A DNA stretch of 64,000 nt. Source: Bradyrhizobium quebecense. Its GTDB lineage: Bacteria > Pseudomonadota > Alphaproteobacteria > Rhizobiales > Xanthobacteraceae. Made by a program: the position numbers and the translations under genes. Within the stretch, counting starts at the first letter, position 1. Every line of letters begins with the position of its first letter. Positions 44,939 through 53,689 of the stretch are shown here, piece after piece. The stretch lies in NCBI RefSeq assembly GCF_013373795.3, contig NZ_CP088022.1, forward strand, positions 3,844,001 to 3,908,000, in the 5' to 3' direction. The notes under the pieces were generated by a model. The model was not told where the DNA came from. It was given only the letters and a program-made list of their open reading frames with translations, and ran no database searches.

Positions 44939-45142
44939 CTAGTTGTTGGGGACTTCCCGGATCACCGGGCCGCGTGGCACCGGGGCCGCCGGCGCGGCTT
45001 CGGTGGCGGGAGCCGCCTGCACGGCTGCGGGCTGGGTCGGGTTACGCAGCTGGCTCGGCGACGGCCCGTAGATGAACGCCGCCGCGAGCGCGACGGCTGC
45101 GACCACTGCGCCCAAGAAGCCTGCCGTCGATTGTGATCTCAT
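44939..45142 (-). CDS. Small membrane-anchored protein
   Basis: A 67-residue protein starting MRSQSTAGFLGAVVAAVALA, with a single hydrophobic segment at residues 8-25 and then a Pro/Ala-rich tail (PAAVQAAPATEAAPAAPVPR). AAGGGG lies 8 nt upstream of the ATG at 45142; a start at 45151 is also possible. No domain is recognised. It probably is a small inner-membrane protein with a periplasmic tail. Confidence 0.55.
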   Translation of the reverse strand: MRSQSTAGFLGAVVAAVALAAAFIYGPSPSQLRNPTQPAAVQAAPATEAAPAAPVPRGPVIREVPNN

Positions 45143-45209
45143 GCCGATCATCCCCTTGCCTGCGCGGATTGATATCAAAAATCGGCCGGCCGCAACAGGA
45201 TTCGGGAAC

Positions 45210-45581
45210 CTATTTCGCCGCGGCTCTGCGCCGGGTGAAGGCGGTCACGATGTCCTTCTGCGCCAGCTCGATCGCGCGGTTGGCCGTCGTCAGATTGGCG
45301 TCGGCATCCTGCTTCGGAAACTGCAGCGACAGGAAGTCGATCAGCGACACCCGGAAGTTCTGCCGCTCCGATGGACAGACATTGGCGATCAGCGAGGTGA
45401 ACTCCTGGTCGGACATCGCCTTGTTGCTGTCGCGGGGATATTCGCGGGCGAGACAATTCCAGTAGGCGTCGCGGCCGGTGATCGCGAGCCTGTGCGCATC
45501 GTCGACCTCATCGGCCATCGCAGCGGGGGATATGGCAGCGGAGGACGTGATCAAGAGGGCGGCCGCAACCAGCATGCGCAT
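45210..45581 (-). CDS. Secreted hypothetical protein
   Basis: A 123-residue protein with a signal peptide (MRMLVAAALLITSSAAISPA, cleavage likely after AMA), then DEVDDAHRLAITGRDAYWNC and SLIANVCPSERQNFRVSLID. Two cysteines could form a disulfide in the periplasm. No known family is recognised. GGAGA stands before the ATG. It is divergent from the DUF72 gene. Confidence 0.7.
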   Translation of the reverse strand: MRMLVAAALLITSSAAISPAAMADEVDDAHRLAITGRDAYWNCLAREYPRDSNKAMSDQEFTSLIANVCPSERQNFRVSLIDFLSLQFPKQDADANLTTANRAIELAQKDIVTAFTRRRAAAK

Positions 45582-45709
45582 GTGTTGTTCTCCATTTTGG
45601 CGCATCGTAGCGAAGAGCGACAACCACGATAAGCACCGCCGCGCCAATCTGGCAAACTGGCCAATCACGATTATTTTGACTACTCTCGATCCCTGTTCCC
45701 CTCCTCGCG

Positions 45710-46561
45710 ATGAGTGCAGTCGTGGCCAAAGCTCCCACCAAGGCGACCAAGACAGAGACCAAGACAGACGCAGGCAACATCTATATCGGCATCGGCGGCT
45801 GGACCTTCGAGCCGTGGCGCGGGGTGTTCTATCCCGAGAAGCTCACGCAGGCGAAGGAGCTGTCCTACGCCGCCTCCAAGCTGACCTCGATCGAGATCAA
45901 CGGCACCTATTATGGCTCGCAGAAGCCGGAGAGCTTTCGCAAATGGGCCAGCGAGGTGCCCGACGGCTTCATCTTCTCGCTGAAGGGGCCGCGCTTCGCC
46001 ACCAATCGCCGCGTGCTCGCCGAGGCCGGCGATTCGGTGAAGCGGTTCTATGATTCGGGCGTGCTGGAGCTGAAGGACCGGCTCGGCCCGGTGCTCTGGC
46101 AGTTTGCGCCGACCAAGAAATTCGACGGCGCCGATTTCGGCAAGTTCCTCGAACTGTTGCCGCGCAAGCTCGACGGCCGCGCGCTGCGCCATGTCGTCGA
46201 AGTGCGCCACGACAGCTTTTGCGTCCCCGAATTCATCGCGCTGCTGCGGCAGTTCGAGGTGCCTGTGGTGTTCGCCGAGCACGGCAAATATCCGGCGATC
46301 GCCGATATCGCCAGCGACTTCGTGTATGCGCGGCTGCAGAAGGGCAATGACGAATTGAAGACCTGCTATCCGCCGAAGCAGCTCGACGCCTGGGCCAAGC
46401 GGTTTCAGGACTGGGCCGGCGGCGGCGAGCCGGACGACCTGCCGCGGGTCGACAAATCAGCGCCGAAGAAGACGCCACGCGACGTGTTCGCCTACGTGAT
46501 CCATGAGGGCAAGATCCGCGCGCCGGCGGGCGCGATGGAATTGATCGAACGGGTGAAGTGA
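45710..46561 (+). CDS. DUF72 protein (YecE-like TIM barrel)
   Basis: A 283-residue DUF72 protein. IGIGGWTFEPWRGVFYPEKL at residues 25-45, SIEINGTYYGSQKPESFRKW and GPVLWQFAPTKKFD are the family signatures. The first 20 residues are Lys/Thr-rich (TKATKTETKTD). The function of DUF72 is unknown to me. It is followed 10 bp later by a DUF488 gene, and the two families are frequent neighbours, so they are probably cotranscribed. Confidence 0.9.
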   Translation: MSAVVAKAPTKATKTETKTDAGNIYIGIGGWTFEPWRGVFYPEKLTQAKELSYAASKLTSIEINGTYYGSQKPESFRKWASEVPDGFIFSLKGPRFATNRRVLAEAGDSVKRFYDSGVLELKDRLGPVLWQFAPTKKFDGADFGKFLELLPRKLDGRALRHVVEVRHDSFCVPEFIALLRQFEVPVVFAEHGKYPAIADIASDFVYARLQKGNDELKTCYPPKQLDAWAKRFQDWAGGGEPDDLPRVDKSAPKKTPRDVFAYVIHEGKIRAPAGAMELIERVK

Positions 46562-46571
46562 GGGAGAACCG

Positions 46572-47033
46572 ATGGCGAAGGCGAAAAAGCTGTTCACCAT
46601 CGGCTACGAGCAGACGCCGTCCAAGGCCGTGCTCGACGAACTCGAGCACGCCGGCGTCAAGCTGCTGGTCGACGTCCGCGCGGTCGCCTCCTCGCGCCGC
46701 CCCGGCTTCTCCAAGAGCCAGCTCGCCGCGGGCCTCGACGAGCGCGGCATCGGCTACGTCCACCTGCGCGGCCTCGGCACGCCGAAGAGCGGACGGGAGG
46801 CGGCGCGCAGCGGGCAATATGCGCTGCTGCACAAGATCTACTCGGCGCACCTCAAGACGGCGCAGGCCAGGGAGGAGCTCGACGAGCTGTCGGCGCTGGT
46901 GAAGAAGTCCGGCCCGGTCTGCATCCTCTGCTACGAGCGCGACCACGAACATTGTCACCGCCGCTGGATCGCCGAGATCATCGAGGAGCGCGACGGCGTC
47001 AAGATCGAGAACCTCGCCGCGCCGCAAGTTTAG
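46572..47033 (+). CDS. DUF488 protein
   Basis: A 153-residue DUF488 protein: KKLFTIGYEQTPSKAVLDEL at the start, LVDVRAVASSRRPGFSKSQL and a C-terminal CILCYERDHEHCHRRWIAE, with the conserved Cys and His residues. The family is uncharacterised but often lies beside DUF72. The stop TAG at 47031-47033 overlaps the stop of the convergent PhzF gene. Confidence 0.9.
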   Translation: MAKAKKLFTIGYEQTPSKAVLDELEHAGVKLLVDVRAVASSRRPGFSKSQLAAGLDERGIGYVHLRGLGTPKSGREAARSGQYALLHKIYSAHLKTAQAREELDELSALVKKSGPVCILCYERDHEHCHRRWIAEIIEERDGVKIENLAAPQV

Positions 47034-47944
47034 CCTTTCCCCTCCAGGCGCAACGTCCCCTCCATCATCTGCACACAGGCCCCGCCGACATGCGCGGATG
47101 TGATTGCGCCATCCTGCTTGCGCACGCGGGTCAGCAGCAAGCTCGGCCGGCCCATGTCGACACCCTGGCCGACCGTCAGCTTCAGGGTGCCGTCGCGCAA
47201 CGGATCGAGCGCGGCAAGCAGCGCGGCCGCGGCGACCGTGGCGCTGCCGGTGGCCGGGTCCTCGATCAGGCCGCTTGATCCCGGAAAGAACATCCGCGCC
47301 TGTAGATCGCAAGGCGCCTCCGCGACGGGGACGTCGCGCGTGTAGAAGTACGCGGAGAATGCTCCGTCACGCGGGAAGAAGCGCGCGAACGCCGCGGCAT
47401 CCGGCTTGGCCCGCCGGACCGCATCGCGCGATGCGACCTCAAAGACCAGGAACGGCGTTCCCACCCCGACCACCTGCGGTGCCTGGCGATCCGTCCTGAC
47501 ATCGTCTGCCGTGAGCGAGATCAGGCTCGCGACCTCACCGGCGGAGAACTGCGACAGACGCAACAGCGGCTGCGGGGCGGTCAGCTCAGTGGCAACGACC
47601 CTGCCGCCCTGTCGCGCGATATCGACCGGGACCAACCCCGCCTTCTCCTCGAAGATCAGGCGTGGCTTCGGCTCCTTCGCAAGCTGTGCCAGCACGAAGG
47701 CGGTGCCGACATTGGGATGCCCGGCAAACGGCAGTTCTCTCACCGGCGTGAAGATGCGAACCTGGGCGTCGTTGGCCTTGTCCTGCGGCGGCAGCACGAA
47801 GGTCGTCTCGGAATAGTTGAACTCGGTCGCGATCGCCTGCATTTGCGCGGTCGACAGCCCCTGGGCGTCGAGCACCACGGCGAGCGGGTTGCCGCCGAAG
47901 GCGCGATCAGTGAAAACGTCGACGGTGATATAGCGGCGCTGCAT
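47030..47944 (-). CDS. PhzF-family isomerase-like protein
   Basis: A 304-residue protein of the PhzF family (diaminopimelate-epimerase fold). Motifs are VDVFTDRAFGGNPLAVVLDA at the start, EFNYSETTFVLPP with the catalytic Glu, RELPFAGHPNVGTAF and EDPATGSA. Apart from PhzF itself, most members have unknown substrates. No other phenazine gene is present, so this is not evidence for phenazine production. The ATG at 47944 gives the family start MQRRYITVDVF. Confidence 0.9.
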   Translation of the reverse strand: MQRRYITVDVFTDRAFGGNPLAVVLDAQGLSTAQMQAIATEFNYSETTFVLPPQDKANDAQVRIFTPVRELPFAGHPNVGTAFVLAQLAKEPKPRLIFEEKAGLVPVDIARQGGRVVATELTAPQPLLRLSQFSAGEVASLISLTADDVRTDRQAPQVVGVGTPFLVFEVASRDAVRRAKPDAAAFARFFPRDGAFSAYFYTRDVPVAEAPCDLQARMFFPGSSGLIEDPATGSATVAAAALLAALDPLRDGTLKLTVGQGVDMGRPSLLLTRVRKQDGAITSAHVGGACVQMMEGTLRLEGKG

Positions 47945-48041
47945 CTTGCGTGTCCTTGTGCCGGTCGTTCCGATGGCGTCATCGTAACACAGCAGCAACG
48001 ACGCCCTTCAGAGCACTCGGTACAATCGCGCTCCTTGTTTG

Positions 48042-48092
48042 AGCATGATCTCCTCGGAAAACCGCTTCGCACTTTTCCGGATCATGCTTTAG
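48042..48092. repeat. Palindromic repeat, family 4, copy 2
   Basis: gagcatgatctcctcggaaa and acttttccggatcatgctt flank ccgcttcgc. Nearly the same as 36126-36174. The stop of the amidohydrolase lies within its right end. Confidence 0.8.
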
Positions 48093-48988
48093 AAGCGAAA
48101 CAGCTCGCGCGGCGATGCGAGCACGCGGGCGCGCTCATCAGCGTCGACGATAAGCTCGTCAAGAAATTTGCGGTTCTTCGCGTAGCTCTGCGTCGCCTCG
48201 AATTGCGTGTGCGGCCAGTCGCTGCCCCACAGCAGCCGGTCGACCCCGTAGGCATTGCGCAGCAGCGGATAGGCCTGCTTCGCGAATGCCTCGCCGGCCC
48301 CGCCATTGCGATAGGGTGCCGAGATCTTGACCCAGACATTTCGCGTCGCGCCAAGCTTGAGGACCGACTGGAATCCGGGATCGTCGATGCCGAGCTTTGG
48401 ATCGGGCAAGGCGAAATGATCGAGCACGACTTTCACGCCCTGGTCGAGCAGCTGTGGCGCGAGCGTCGCGAGATCGCCGGCGTTGCGCTGGATCTCGACC
48501 TGCCAGTCGAGCGTCCTGATCTGTGCCAGCAGCGCCGTCCAGTCCGGCGACGTCAGATCGGGCAGCTTCTGGCCGACCAGATTGAGACGGATGCCCGCCA
48601 CGCCGGCGCGATCGAGCGTGCGAAGCTCCTCGGCGGCAACGGCAACGTCGACCACGGCGATGCCGCGCAGGCGGCCATTGGTCGCCTTCAGGCATTCGAC
48701 CAGATAGGAATTGTCGGTGCCGAGAAAGCTCGGCTGCACCAACACGCCATTGGTGATGCCGTTCTGGTCGAGCTGCTGCAGATAGAGCGCGAGCGGCGCG
48801 TCGTAGTCGGGCGCGTAGCGCCGGCCCGGCGCGAGCTTCAGCTCGCGATGAAAGACGTGGGCGTGGGTATCGATCGCGAGTTTCGGCACCTCAGCCCTCA
48901 CTTTGCTCGCCAATCCGCCTGCCGACAGCACGGCAACCACTCCCGCGGCAAACCGGCGCCGCGTCAACCCATGTTGGTACGATGTCAT
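48089..48988 (-). CDS. Amidohydrolase (amidohydro_2) with Tat signal
   Basis: A 299-residue TIM-barrel hydrolase of the amidohydrolase_2 type. A Tat-like signal is visible (LTRRRFAAGVVAVLSAGGLA), then LAIDTHAHVF with the metal-binding HxH, VVLDHFALPDP and LLWGSDWPHTQFEA with the catalytic Asp. Such enzymes act as lactonases or decarboxylases on ring or sugar acids. Export by Tat would place it in the periplasm. The ATG at 48988 is 8 nt past GAGGA. It is 15 bp downstream of the MFS gene in a GntR-controlled cluster. Confidence 0.87.
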   Translation of the reverse strand: MTSYQHGLTRRRFAAGVVAVLSAGGLASKVRAEVPKLAIDTHAHVFHRELKLAPGRRYAPDYDAPLALYLQQLDQNGITNGVLVQPSFLGTDNSYLVECLKATNGRLRGIAVVDVAVAAEELRTLDRAGVAGIRLNLVGQKLPDLTSPDWTALLAQIRTLDWQVEIQRNAGDLATLAPQLLDQGVKVVLDHFALPDPKLGIDDPGFQSVLKLGATRNVWVKISAPYRNGGAGEAFAKQAYPLLRNAYGVDRLLWGSDWPHTQFEATQSYAKNRKFLDELIVDADERARVLASPRELFRF

Positions 48989-49003
48989 CATCATTCCTCA
49001 TCA

Positions 49004-50248
49004 TCACGCGCGCGTGGCGGCGGCCTGCTCGAAAACCTTGCCGCGGGTTTCCGGCAGCATCAGCACCGCGACCAGCACCAGCGAATAGGCGAACGCCGCG
49101 TCGATCCCGATCGCAGCACCGAGGCCGATGTGATCGCTGAGATAGCCGACCAGGAAGGGAAACGCCGCGGAGACGATGCGGCCGAAATTGTAGCAAAAGC
49201 CCACGCCAGTCCCGCGCACGCCAGCCGGATAGAGTTCGCTGAACAACGCCGCCATGCTGGCGGGAATGCCCGCCGAGAAGAATCCCAGCGGGAAGCCGAG
49301 CACCAGCATCTGCGAATTGGAGAGCGGCGCGAAGATGTAGACCAGCACCGTCACGACGCAGGCGGCTGCGAACAGCGTCACGTTGGCGCGCCGCCCGATC
49401 CGGTCGCTGATGATCCCCGACACCACGCAGCCGCAGAAGAAGGCGACGATGATCACGGCGAGATAGGCGCTGGAGCCGAGCACCGAGAGATGCCGCACCT
49501 CGCGCAGGAACGTCGGCAGGAATGTCGTCAACGCCGCATAGCCACCATGGGCGCCGATGCCGAACAGGCCGCCGATCAAGGTCGAGCGCAGCACGTCGCG
49601 GTGAAAGATTCCGGCAAGCGTCGCGAAGAACGGCGGCTCGGCCGCGCGCGCTGCGGCGCGCGGCGGCTCCTTCAGCCCGCGGCGGATATACAGGATCAGC
49701 AGCGCCGGGATCAGGCCGACGGCGAACAGGATGCGCCAGGCGATATCGGCGGGCGCATAGGTGAACACCAGGGCCGAGAGCAGCACGGCAGCGCCCCAGC
49801 CGACCGCCCATGCGCTCTGCACGGCGCCGAGCGCCTTGCCGCGATGCTCGGCGCGAATGATCTCGGCCATCAGCACCGCGCCGCAGGCCCATTCGGCGCC
49901 GAAGCCGATACCCTGGATCGCCTTCAGGATCACGAGCTGGGTGTAGTTCATGGCGAAGGCCGAGGCGAAGGTCGCGAGCGCAAAGGTCGCCACCGTGATC
50001 TGCAACGCCTGCACCCGACCGAAACGGTCGCCGAGCGCGCCGCCGAGCCAGCCGCCGAACGCGCCGAAGAACAGCGTGACCGAGCCGAGCAACCCTGCGT
50101 CGGCCTTGCTGATCCCGAAGGCTGTAATCAGCGCCGGAATGGCGAGGCTGAACATCTGGACGTCGAGCGCATCTAACCCCCAGCCGCCGAAGCTTGCCCA
50201 GAAGGTGCGCCGCTCGAGCGGCGAGCATTCGCTGTACCAGTTTGCCAT
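49004..50248 (-). CDS. MFS transporter (aromatic acid/H+ symporter-like)
   Basis: A 414-residue MFS permease with 12 hydrophobic segments. WLGGALGDRFGRVQALQITV is the MFS loop 2-3 signature, and GIGFGAEWACGAVLMAEIIR and LGSVTLFFGAFGGWL match the sugar/acid-symporter branch (AAHS or MHS). The substrate is probably a carboxylic acid, in keeping with the amidohydrolase that follows. AGAA-rich DNA (GGGAGAAG) precedes the ATG. The GntR gene upstream is 45 bp away on the same strand. Confidence 0.9.
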   Translation of the reverse strand: MANWYSECSPLERRTFWASFGGWGLDALDVQMFSLAIPALITAFGISKADAGLLGSVTLFFGAFGGWLGGALGDRFGRVQALQITVATFALATFASAFAMNYTQLVILKAIQGIGFGAEWACGAVLMAEIIRAEHRGKALGAVQSAWAVGWGAAVLLSALVFTYAPADIAWRILFAVGLIPALLILYIRRGLKEPPRAAARAAEPPFFATLAGIFHRDVLRSTLIGGLFGIGAHGGYAALTTFLPTFLREVRHLSVLGSSAYLAVIIVAFFCGCVVSGIISDRIGRRANVTLFAAACVVTVLVYIFAPLSNSQMLVLGFPLGFFSAGIPASMAALFSELYPAGVRGTGVGFCYNFGRIVSAAFPFLVGYLSDHIGLGAAIGIDAAFAYSLVLVAVLMLPETRGKVFEQAAATRA

Positions 50249-50293
50249 TTCTTCTCCCTGTGAATTCTTATGTTGTTGTGTTTGGTTGCCGCG

Positions 50294-51022
50294 CTATCTG
50301 ATCTCGGCATGGTAGCGGAAGCGATCCGCCGGCCCGCGCGAGCGGCGCCATTCGATCGGCCGCCGCTCCAGATCGAAGGCCAGGCGCTCGATCACGATCA
50401 GCGGCGCGTTGGCCTCGAGCCGCAGCAGACGCGATTGCATCTCAGTCGCGATCTCGACGGTGAGGATTTCGTCGGCCGAGACCACGACCTGGCCGCAGCG
50501 GTCCTCATAGAGCGGATACAGCAAGTCGCCGAACTCGGAGGTCGCGAGAGCGAGCAGCGCCTCGAAGCGCGACCTCTCGAGCCAGATCTCCTCGGCGAGC
50601 AGCGGCACGTCGTCGATCAGCCGCAGGCGCGACAGGCTGATGACGGGCTCGCCGACGCCGATGCGCAGCGCCGAGGCGACAGCCGAGGTCGCCGGCATCG
50701 CCTTGCGCCGCAAGATACGGCTTTGCGGCACGCGGCGCTCGCCGCTCTCCGACTGGAAGCGGAAGAAGCGGAACAGCGAGGAATTGAACCGCGCGCGGCG
50801 CACGAAGGTGCCGCGGCCCTGCTGGCGCTCCAGCACGCCGTCGCTGACGAGTTGGTCGATCGCCTTGCGCACGGTGCCGATCGCGACGCCGTAATGCGCG
50901 CCGAGCTCGGCCTCGGAGGGAATCAGGTCTCCGGGACGCCATTCATTGCGATTGATGCGCACCGCGAGGTCGTCGCGGAGACGCTGGTAGCGCGGCAGGC
51001 GGTCGTCGAGAGTTGAATTCAT
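50294..51022 (-). CDS. GntR family (HutC/UTRA) transcriptional regulator
   Basis: A 242-residue regulator with a winged helix-turn-helix (RYQRLRDDLAVRINRNEWRP, LIPSEAELGAHYGVAIGTVR) and a C-terminal UTRA ligand domain (ISLSRLRLIDDVPLLAEEIW). I chose ATG 51022 because a sigma70-type promoter (TTGACG-N16-TATAGA) ends about 8 bp before it, which implies a leaderless message; a GTG at 51052 would lie inside the promoter. The palindrome CATATAGTCATCTATATG covers the -10 box and start codon, so autorepression is likely. It leads the MFS-amidohydrolase cluster. Confidence 0.85.
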   Translation of the reverse strand: MNSTLDDRLPRYQRLRDDLAVRINRNEWRPGDLIPSEAELGAHYGVAIGTVRKAIDQLVSDGVLERQQGRGTFVRRARFNSSLFRFFRFQSESGERRVPQSRILRRKAMPATSAVASALRIGVGEPVISLSRLRLIDDVPLLAEEIWLERSRFEALLALATSEFGDLLYPLYEDRCGQVVVSADEILTVEIATEMQSRLLRLEANAPLIVIERLAFDLERRPIEWRRSRGPADRFRYHAEIR

Positions 51023-51057
51023 ATAGTCATCTATATGAGTAGATGATGCCACGTCAA
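51020..51057 (-). promoter_or_regulatory. Promoter and operator of the GntR gene
   Basis: On the minus strand, TTGACG (51052-51057), 16 bp, TATAGA (51030-51035). A perfect 7-4-7 palindrome CATATAGTCATCTATATG (51020-51037) covers the -10 box and the ATG of the gene. Confidence 0.8.
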
Positions 51058-51093
51058 TCGCTACCTTATTACCTCAAGCCTGAATGCTGCGGC

Positions 51094-52407
51094 CTACCCC
51101 AATTGCCAGACGGGCACCGGGTGCTCGTAACCCCGCACCGGGATCTCGCCGCGCGAGACGGCGTCCGGGCACGCGTCGCCGAGCGCCTCGCGCACGGCAG
51201 AGGAGATCAGAAATTGCGAGCCGAGCTCCTTGTTGAGCGCCTCGAGCCGCGCGGCAAAATTCACGGTGTCGCCGATCACGGTGTATTCCTTGCGCCGCGG
51301 CGAGCCGATGTTGCCGGCGACGACCTCGCCGATATGGATGCCGATGCCGATGCGCAGCGGCCAGTTCGACCCGGCGTTGAACCGATCATTGGCCGCGAGC
51401 ATCTCACGCGCGGCGGCGACCGCCTGATGCGCGGCGTCGCCGGCCTCGAACGGCGCCCCGAACAGCGCGAGAAAGCCGTCGCCGAGAAACTTGTTCACGA
51501 TGCCGCCATGGCGATCGAGGATATCGACCAGCACTGCGAACGCGCCGTCGAGCCGATCGACCACCTCCTGCGGCGAGCGTGAGCGCGCGCCCGCGGTGAA
51601 GCTGCGGAAATCGACGAACATCACGGCGACACGGCGGATGTCGCTCGCGGTAGAGGCCCCCTCCGCCATCAGACGTTCGACCACCTGCGGCGAGACGTGC
51701 TGGCCGAACAGGTTGGTGATGCGATCGCGCGCGGTGGCAGCCATGATGCTGGCGCCGAACTGCCGCCGCAGCTGCATGCCGACGGTGCCCGCGAGCACGC
51801 CCGACACCAGGACCACCACACTGCGCGCGCAGTGATAGAAGAAATCCGGCGCGGGATCGAGCGTCCCGTCGGGACGATAATACATCGCTATCCAGAACAG
51901 CTCGGAGGCCGCGACAAAGCCGGTGAAGGTCGATAGCCAGAAATCCAGCCGCAAGGTCGAGGCGATGATGAAGATGAAATAGACCAGCGGTGCGACCCAG
52001 CCGAGCGCGGCGACCGGGCCCATGCTGTCGATATGCAGGCCGAGCGCAACCGTCGGCATCGACGTTTCGATCAGGGCGCCGATATAGCGCCTGATAATCG
52101 GCAGGTCGCGCCGCTGCTTTTGGTGCCTGATGATCGCGCTATGCACCCACAATTCGAACAGGATGAACGGCACAATGACGGAGTAGAGATAGGACGGCTT
52201 GAAATTGCCATGCCACACCCGCACCAGCGCATCGGGAGCCGTGAAGTAGATCACCGAACTGATCACCGAGAATACCACGGCGATGCCGATCAGCACCTTG
52301 ATGCGCAGCAGCTCGGTGGTCATCACCTCCTGCATCAGGGCGTGATGGAAGTCCGCGGATACGGTGGTGTCCTGTCCCGTCTTCTCTTCGTCCCGGAATC
52401 CGGCCAT
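51094..52407 (-). CDS. Membrane-bound class III adenylate/guanylate cyclase
   Basis: A 437-residue cyclase. The N-terminal half has six hydrophobic segments between residues 30 and 200 (for example VLIGIAVVFSVISSVIYFTA). After the junction FGQHVSPQVVERLMAEGAST comes the catalytic domain: VAVMFVDFRSFTAGARSRSP (metal Asp), FLGDGFLALFGAPFEAGDAA and YTVIGDTVNFAARLEALNKE. Substrate-specifying residues cannot be assigned with certainty. The start at 52407 (MAGFRDEEK) is chosen since the upstream frame lies in a family 2 repeat. It is downstream of the ABC permease gene's end and separate. Confidence 0.88.
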   Translation of the reverse strand: MAGFRDEEKTGQDTTVSADFHHALMQEVMTTELLRIKVLIGIAVVFSVISSVIYFTAPDALVRVWHGNFKPSYLYSVIVPFILFELWVHSAIIRHQKQRRDLPIIRRYIGALIETSMPTVALGLHIDSMGPVAALGWVAPLVYFIFIIASTLRLDFWLSTFTGFVAASELFWIAMYYRPDGTLDPAPDFFYHCARSVVVLVSGVLAGTVGMQLRRQFGASIMAATARDRITNLFGQHVSPQVVERLMAEGASTASDIRRVAVMFVDFRSFTAGARSRSPQEVVDRLDGAFAVLVDILDRHGGIVNKFLGDGFLALFGAPFEAGDAAHQAVAAAREMLAANDRFNAGSNWPLRIGIGIHIGEVVAGNIGSPRRKEYTVIGDTVNFAARLEALNKELGSQFLISSAVREALGDACPDAVSRGEIPVRGYEHPVPVWQLG

Positions 52408-52419
52408 TCCCCTGCTCCC

Positions 52420-52496
52420 GTCGTTCCGGGGCGCGAAGCGAGCCCGGAATCTCGTCATTCCGCGTTCGGTGCTGCGCGCCGCCCCGGAGTGACGAT
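52420..52496. repeat. Extragenic repeat, family 2, copy 2
   Basis: gtcgttccggggcgcgaagc and agcccggaatc on the left, tcattccgcgttcggtgctg and cgccccggagtgacg on the right. It lies between the ABC permease and the cyclase. Confidence 0.7.
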
Positions 52497-52519
52497 CATT
52501 GACGGCATCCATCCTAGCC

Positions 52520-53683
52520 TCAATCGAGCGTGCGGCGGAAGCGCGTCACGGCGACGGTCATGGCGAACAGCATCAGAGCGGCCAGTGCGATGGTGTCGTA
52601 TTGCAGATTCGGCATCGCCGCGCCCTTCAGCATGATGGCGCGGACGATGCGGATAAAATGGGTCAGCGGCAGGACCTCGCCGATATATTGCGCCCAGACC
52701 GGCATGCCCGCGAACGGAAACATGAAGCCAGACAGCAGGATGCTCGGCAGGAAGAACATCATCGAGAGCTGCATGGCCTGCAGCTGATTCTGCACGATGG
52801 TCGAGAAGGTATAGCCGATCGACAGATTGGTGGTGATGAACAGCGTGGTCAGCAGCCCCAGCAATGCAAGGCTGCCGAGCACCGGGACGCCGAACAGCAA
52901 CACGCCGATGCCGATGATCAGCCCGGCCTGGATGAAGCCCACCATCACATACGGGATGATCTTGCCGAACATCACCTCGACCGGCTTGATCGGCATCGAC
53001 AGCAGGCTTTCCATCGTGCCGCGCTCGATCTCGCGCGTCACCGACAGCGCGGTGAAGATCAGCATGGTCATGGTGAGAATGGTCCCGACCAGGCCCGGCA
53101 CGATGTTCAGGCGGGATTCCGCCGCCGGGTTGTAGCGGGCATGGGCGCGGATCTCGAACGGCATTTCGGGCGGATCGCCGATATGCAGGTCGTGCGCCAG
53201 CGCCGACTGCACCAGCGGCCCGAGCGCGCCGAGCGCCGAGCCTGCAGCGACCGGGTCGGTGGCGTCGGCCGCGACCAGCAGCGCCGGTTTGTCGCCGCGT
53301 CGCACCGCGCGCTCGAAGCCGCGCGGGATCTCGACGCCGAACAGCACCTTGCCGGATTGCAGCAGCTCATCGAGCTGCTCGACGGTATGCACCTCGCGCG
53401 TGAAATGGAAATAGGCGGTATTCTCCATCGCCTTCAGGATCGAGCGTCCGAGATCGGAATCCTCCTGTAGCAGCACGGCGGTCGGCAGATGACGCGGCGT
53501 GGTGTTGATCGCGAAACCGAACAACAGCAACTGCATCACCGGGATGATGATAATCATGGCGAACGACACGCGGTCGCGGCGAAGCTGGATGAATTCCTTG
53601 ACCAGCATCGCGTAGCTGCGCCGCCAGAAGCCGAATGCCGGCTCCCTCGCCTCATCCTTCTGGATCGTATCCGTCGCGCTCAT
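52520..53683 (-). CDS. ABC-2 type transporter permease
   Basis: A 387-residue permease of the YhhJ/YbhR type. It has one N-terminal membrane segment (ISFAMIIIIP region, near residues 40-60), a large periplasmic domain (about 60-190) and five C-terminal segments with the SVTREIERGTMESLLSMPIK motif. It forms an exporter with the ATPase 6 bp upstream and the HlyD-like protein before that. The cargo is unknown but is commonly a drug or small molecule for this group. Confidence 0.92.
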   Translation of the reverse strand: MSATDTIQKDEAREPAFGFWRRSYAMLVKEFIQLRRDRVSFAMIIIIPVMQLLLFGFAINTTPRHLPTAVLLQEDSDLGRSILKAMENTAYFHFTREVHTVEQLDELLQSGKVLFGVEIPRGFERAVRRGDKPALLVAADATDPVAAGSALGALGPLVQSALAHDLHIGDPPEMPFEIRAHARYNPAAESRLNIVPGLVGTILTMTMLIFTALSVTREIERGTMESLLSMPIKPVEVMFGKIIPYVMVGFIQAGLIIGIGVLLFGVPVLGSLALLGLLTTLFITTNLSIGYTFSTIVQNQLQAMQLSMMFFLPSILLSGFMFPFAGMPVWAQYIGEVLPLTHFIRIVRAIMLKGAAMPNLQYDTIALAALMLFAMTVAVTRFRRTLD

Positions 53684-53689
53684 CGGAAG

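Noticed and set aside
47030..47944. Phenazine biosynthesis locus
   Set aside because: Only a PhzF-like gene is present. The family is broad and none of the other phz genes is nearby.
47717..50176. An 819-codon plus-strand open frame across PhzF, amidohydrolase and MFS genes
   Set aside because: It runs antisense to three clear genes and is His/Arg/Gln-rich, as expected for a shadow frame.
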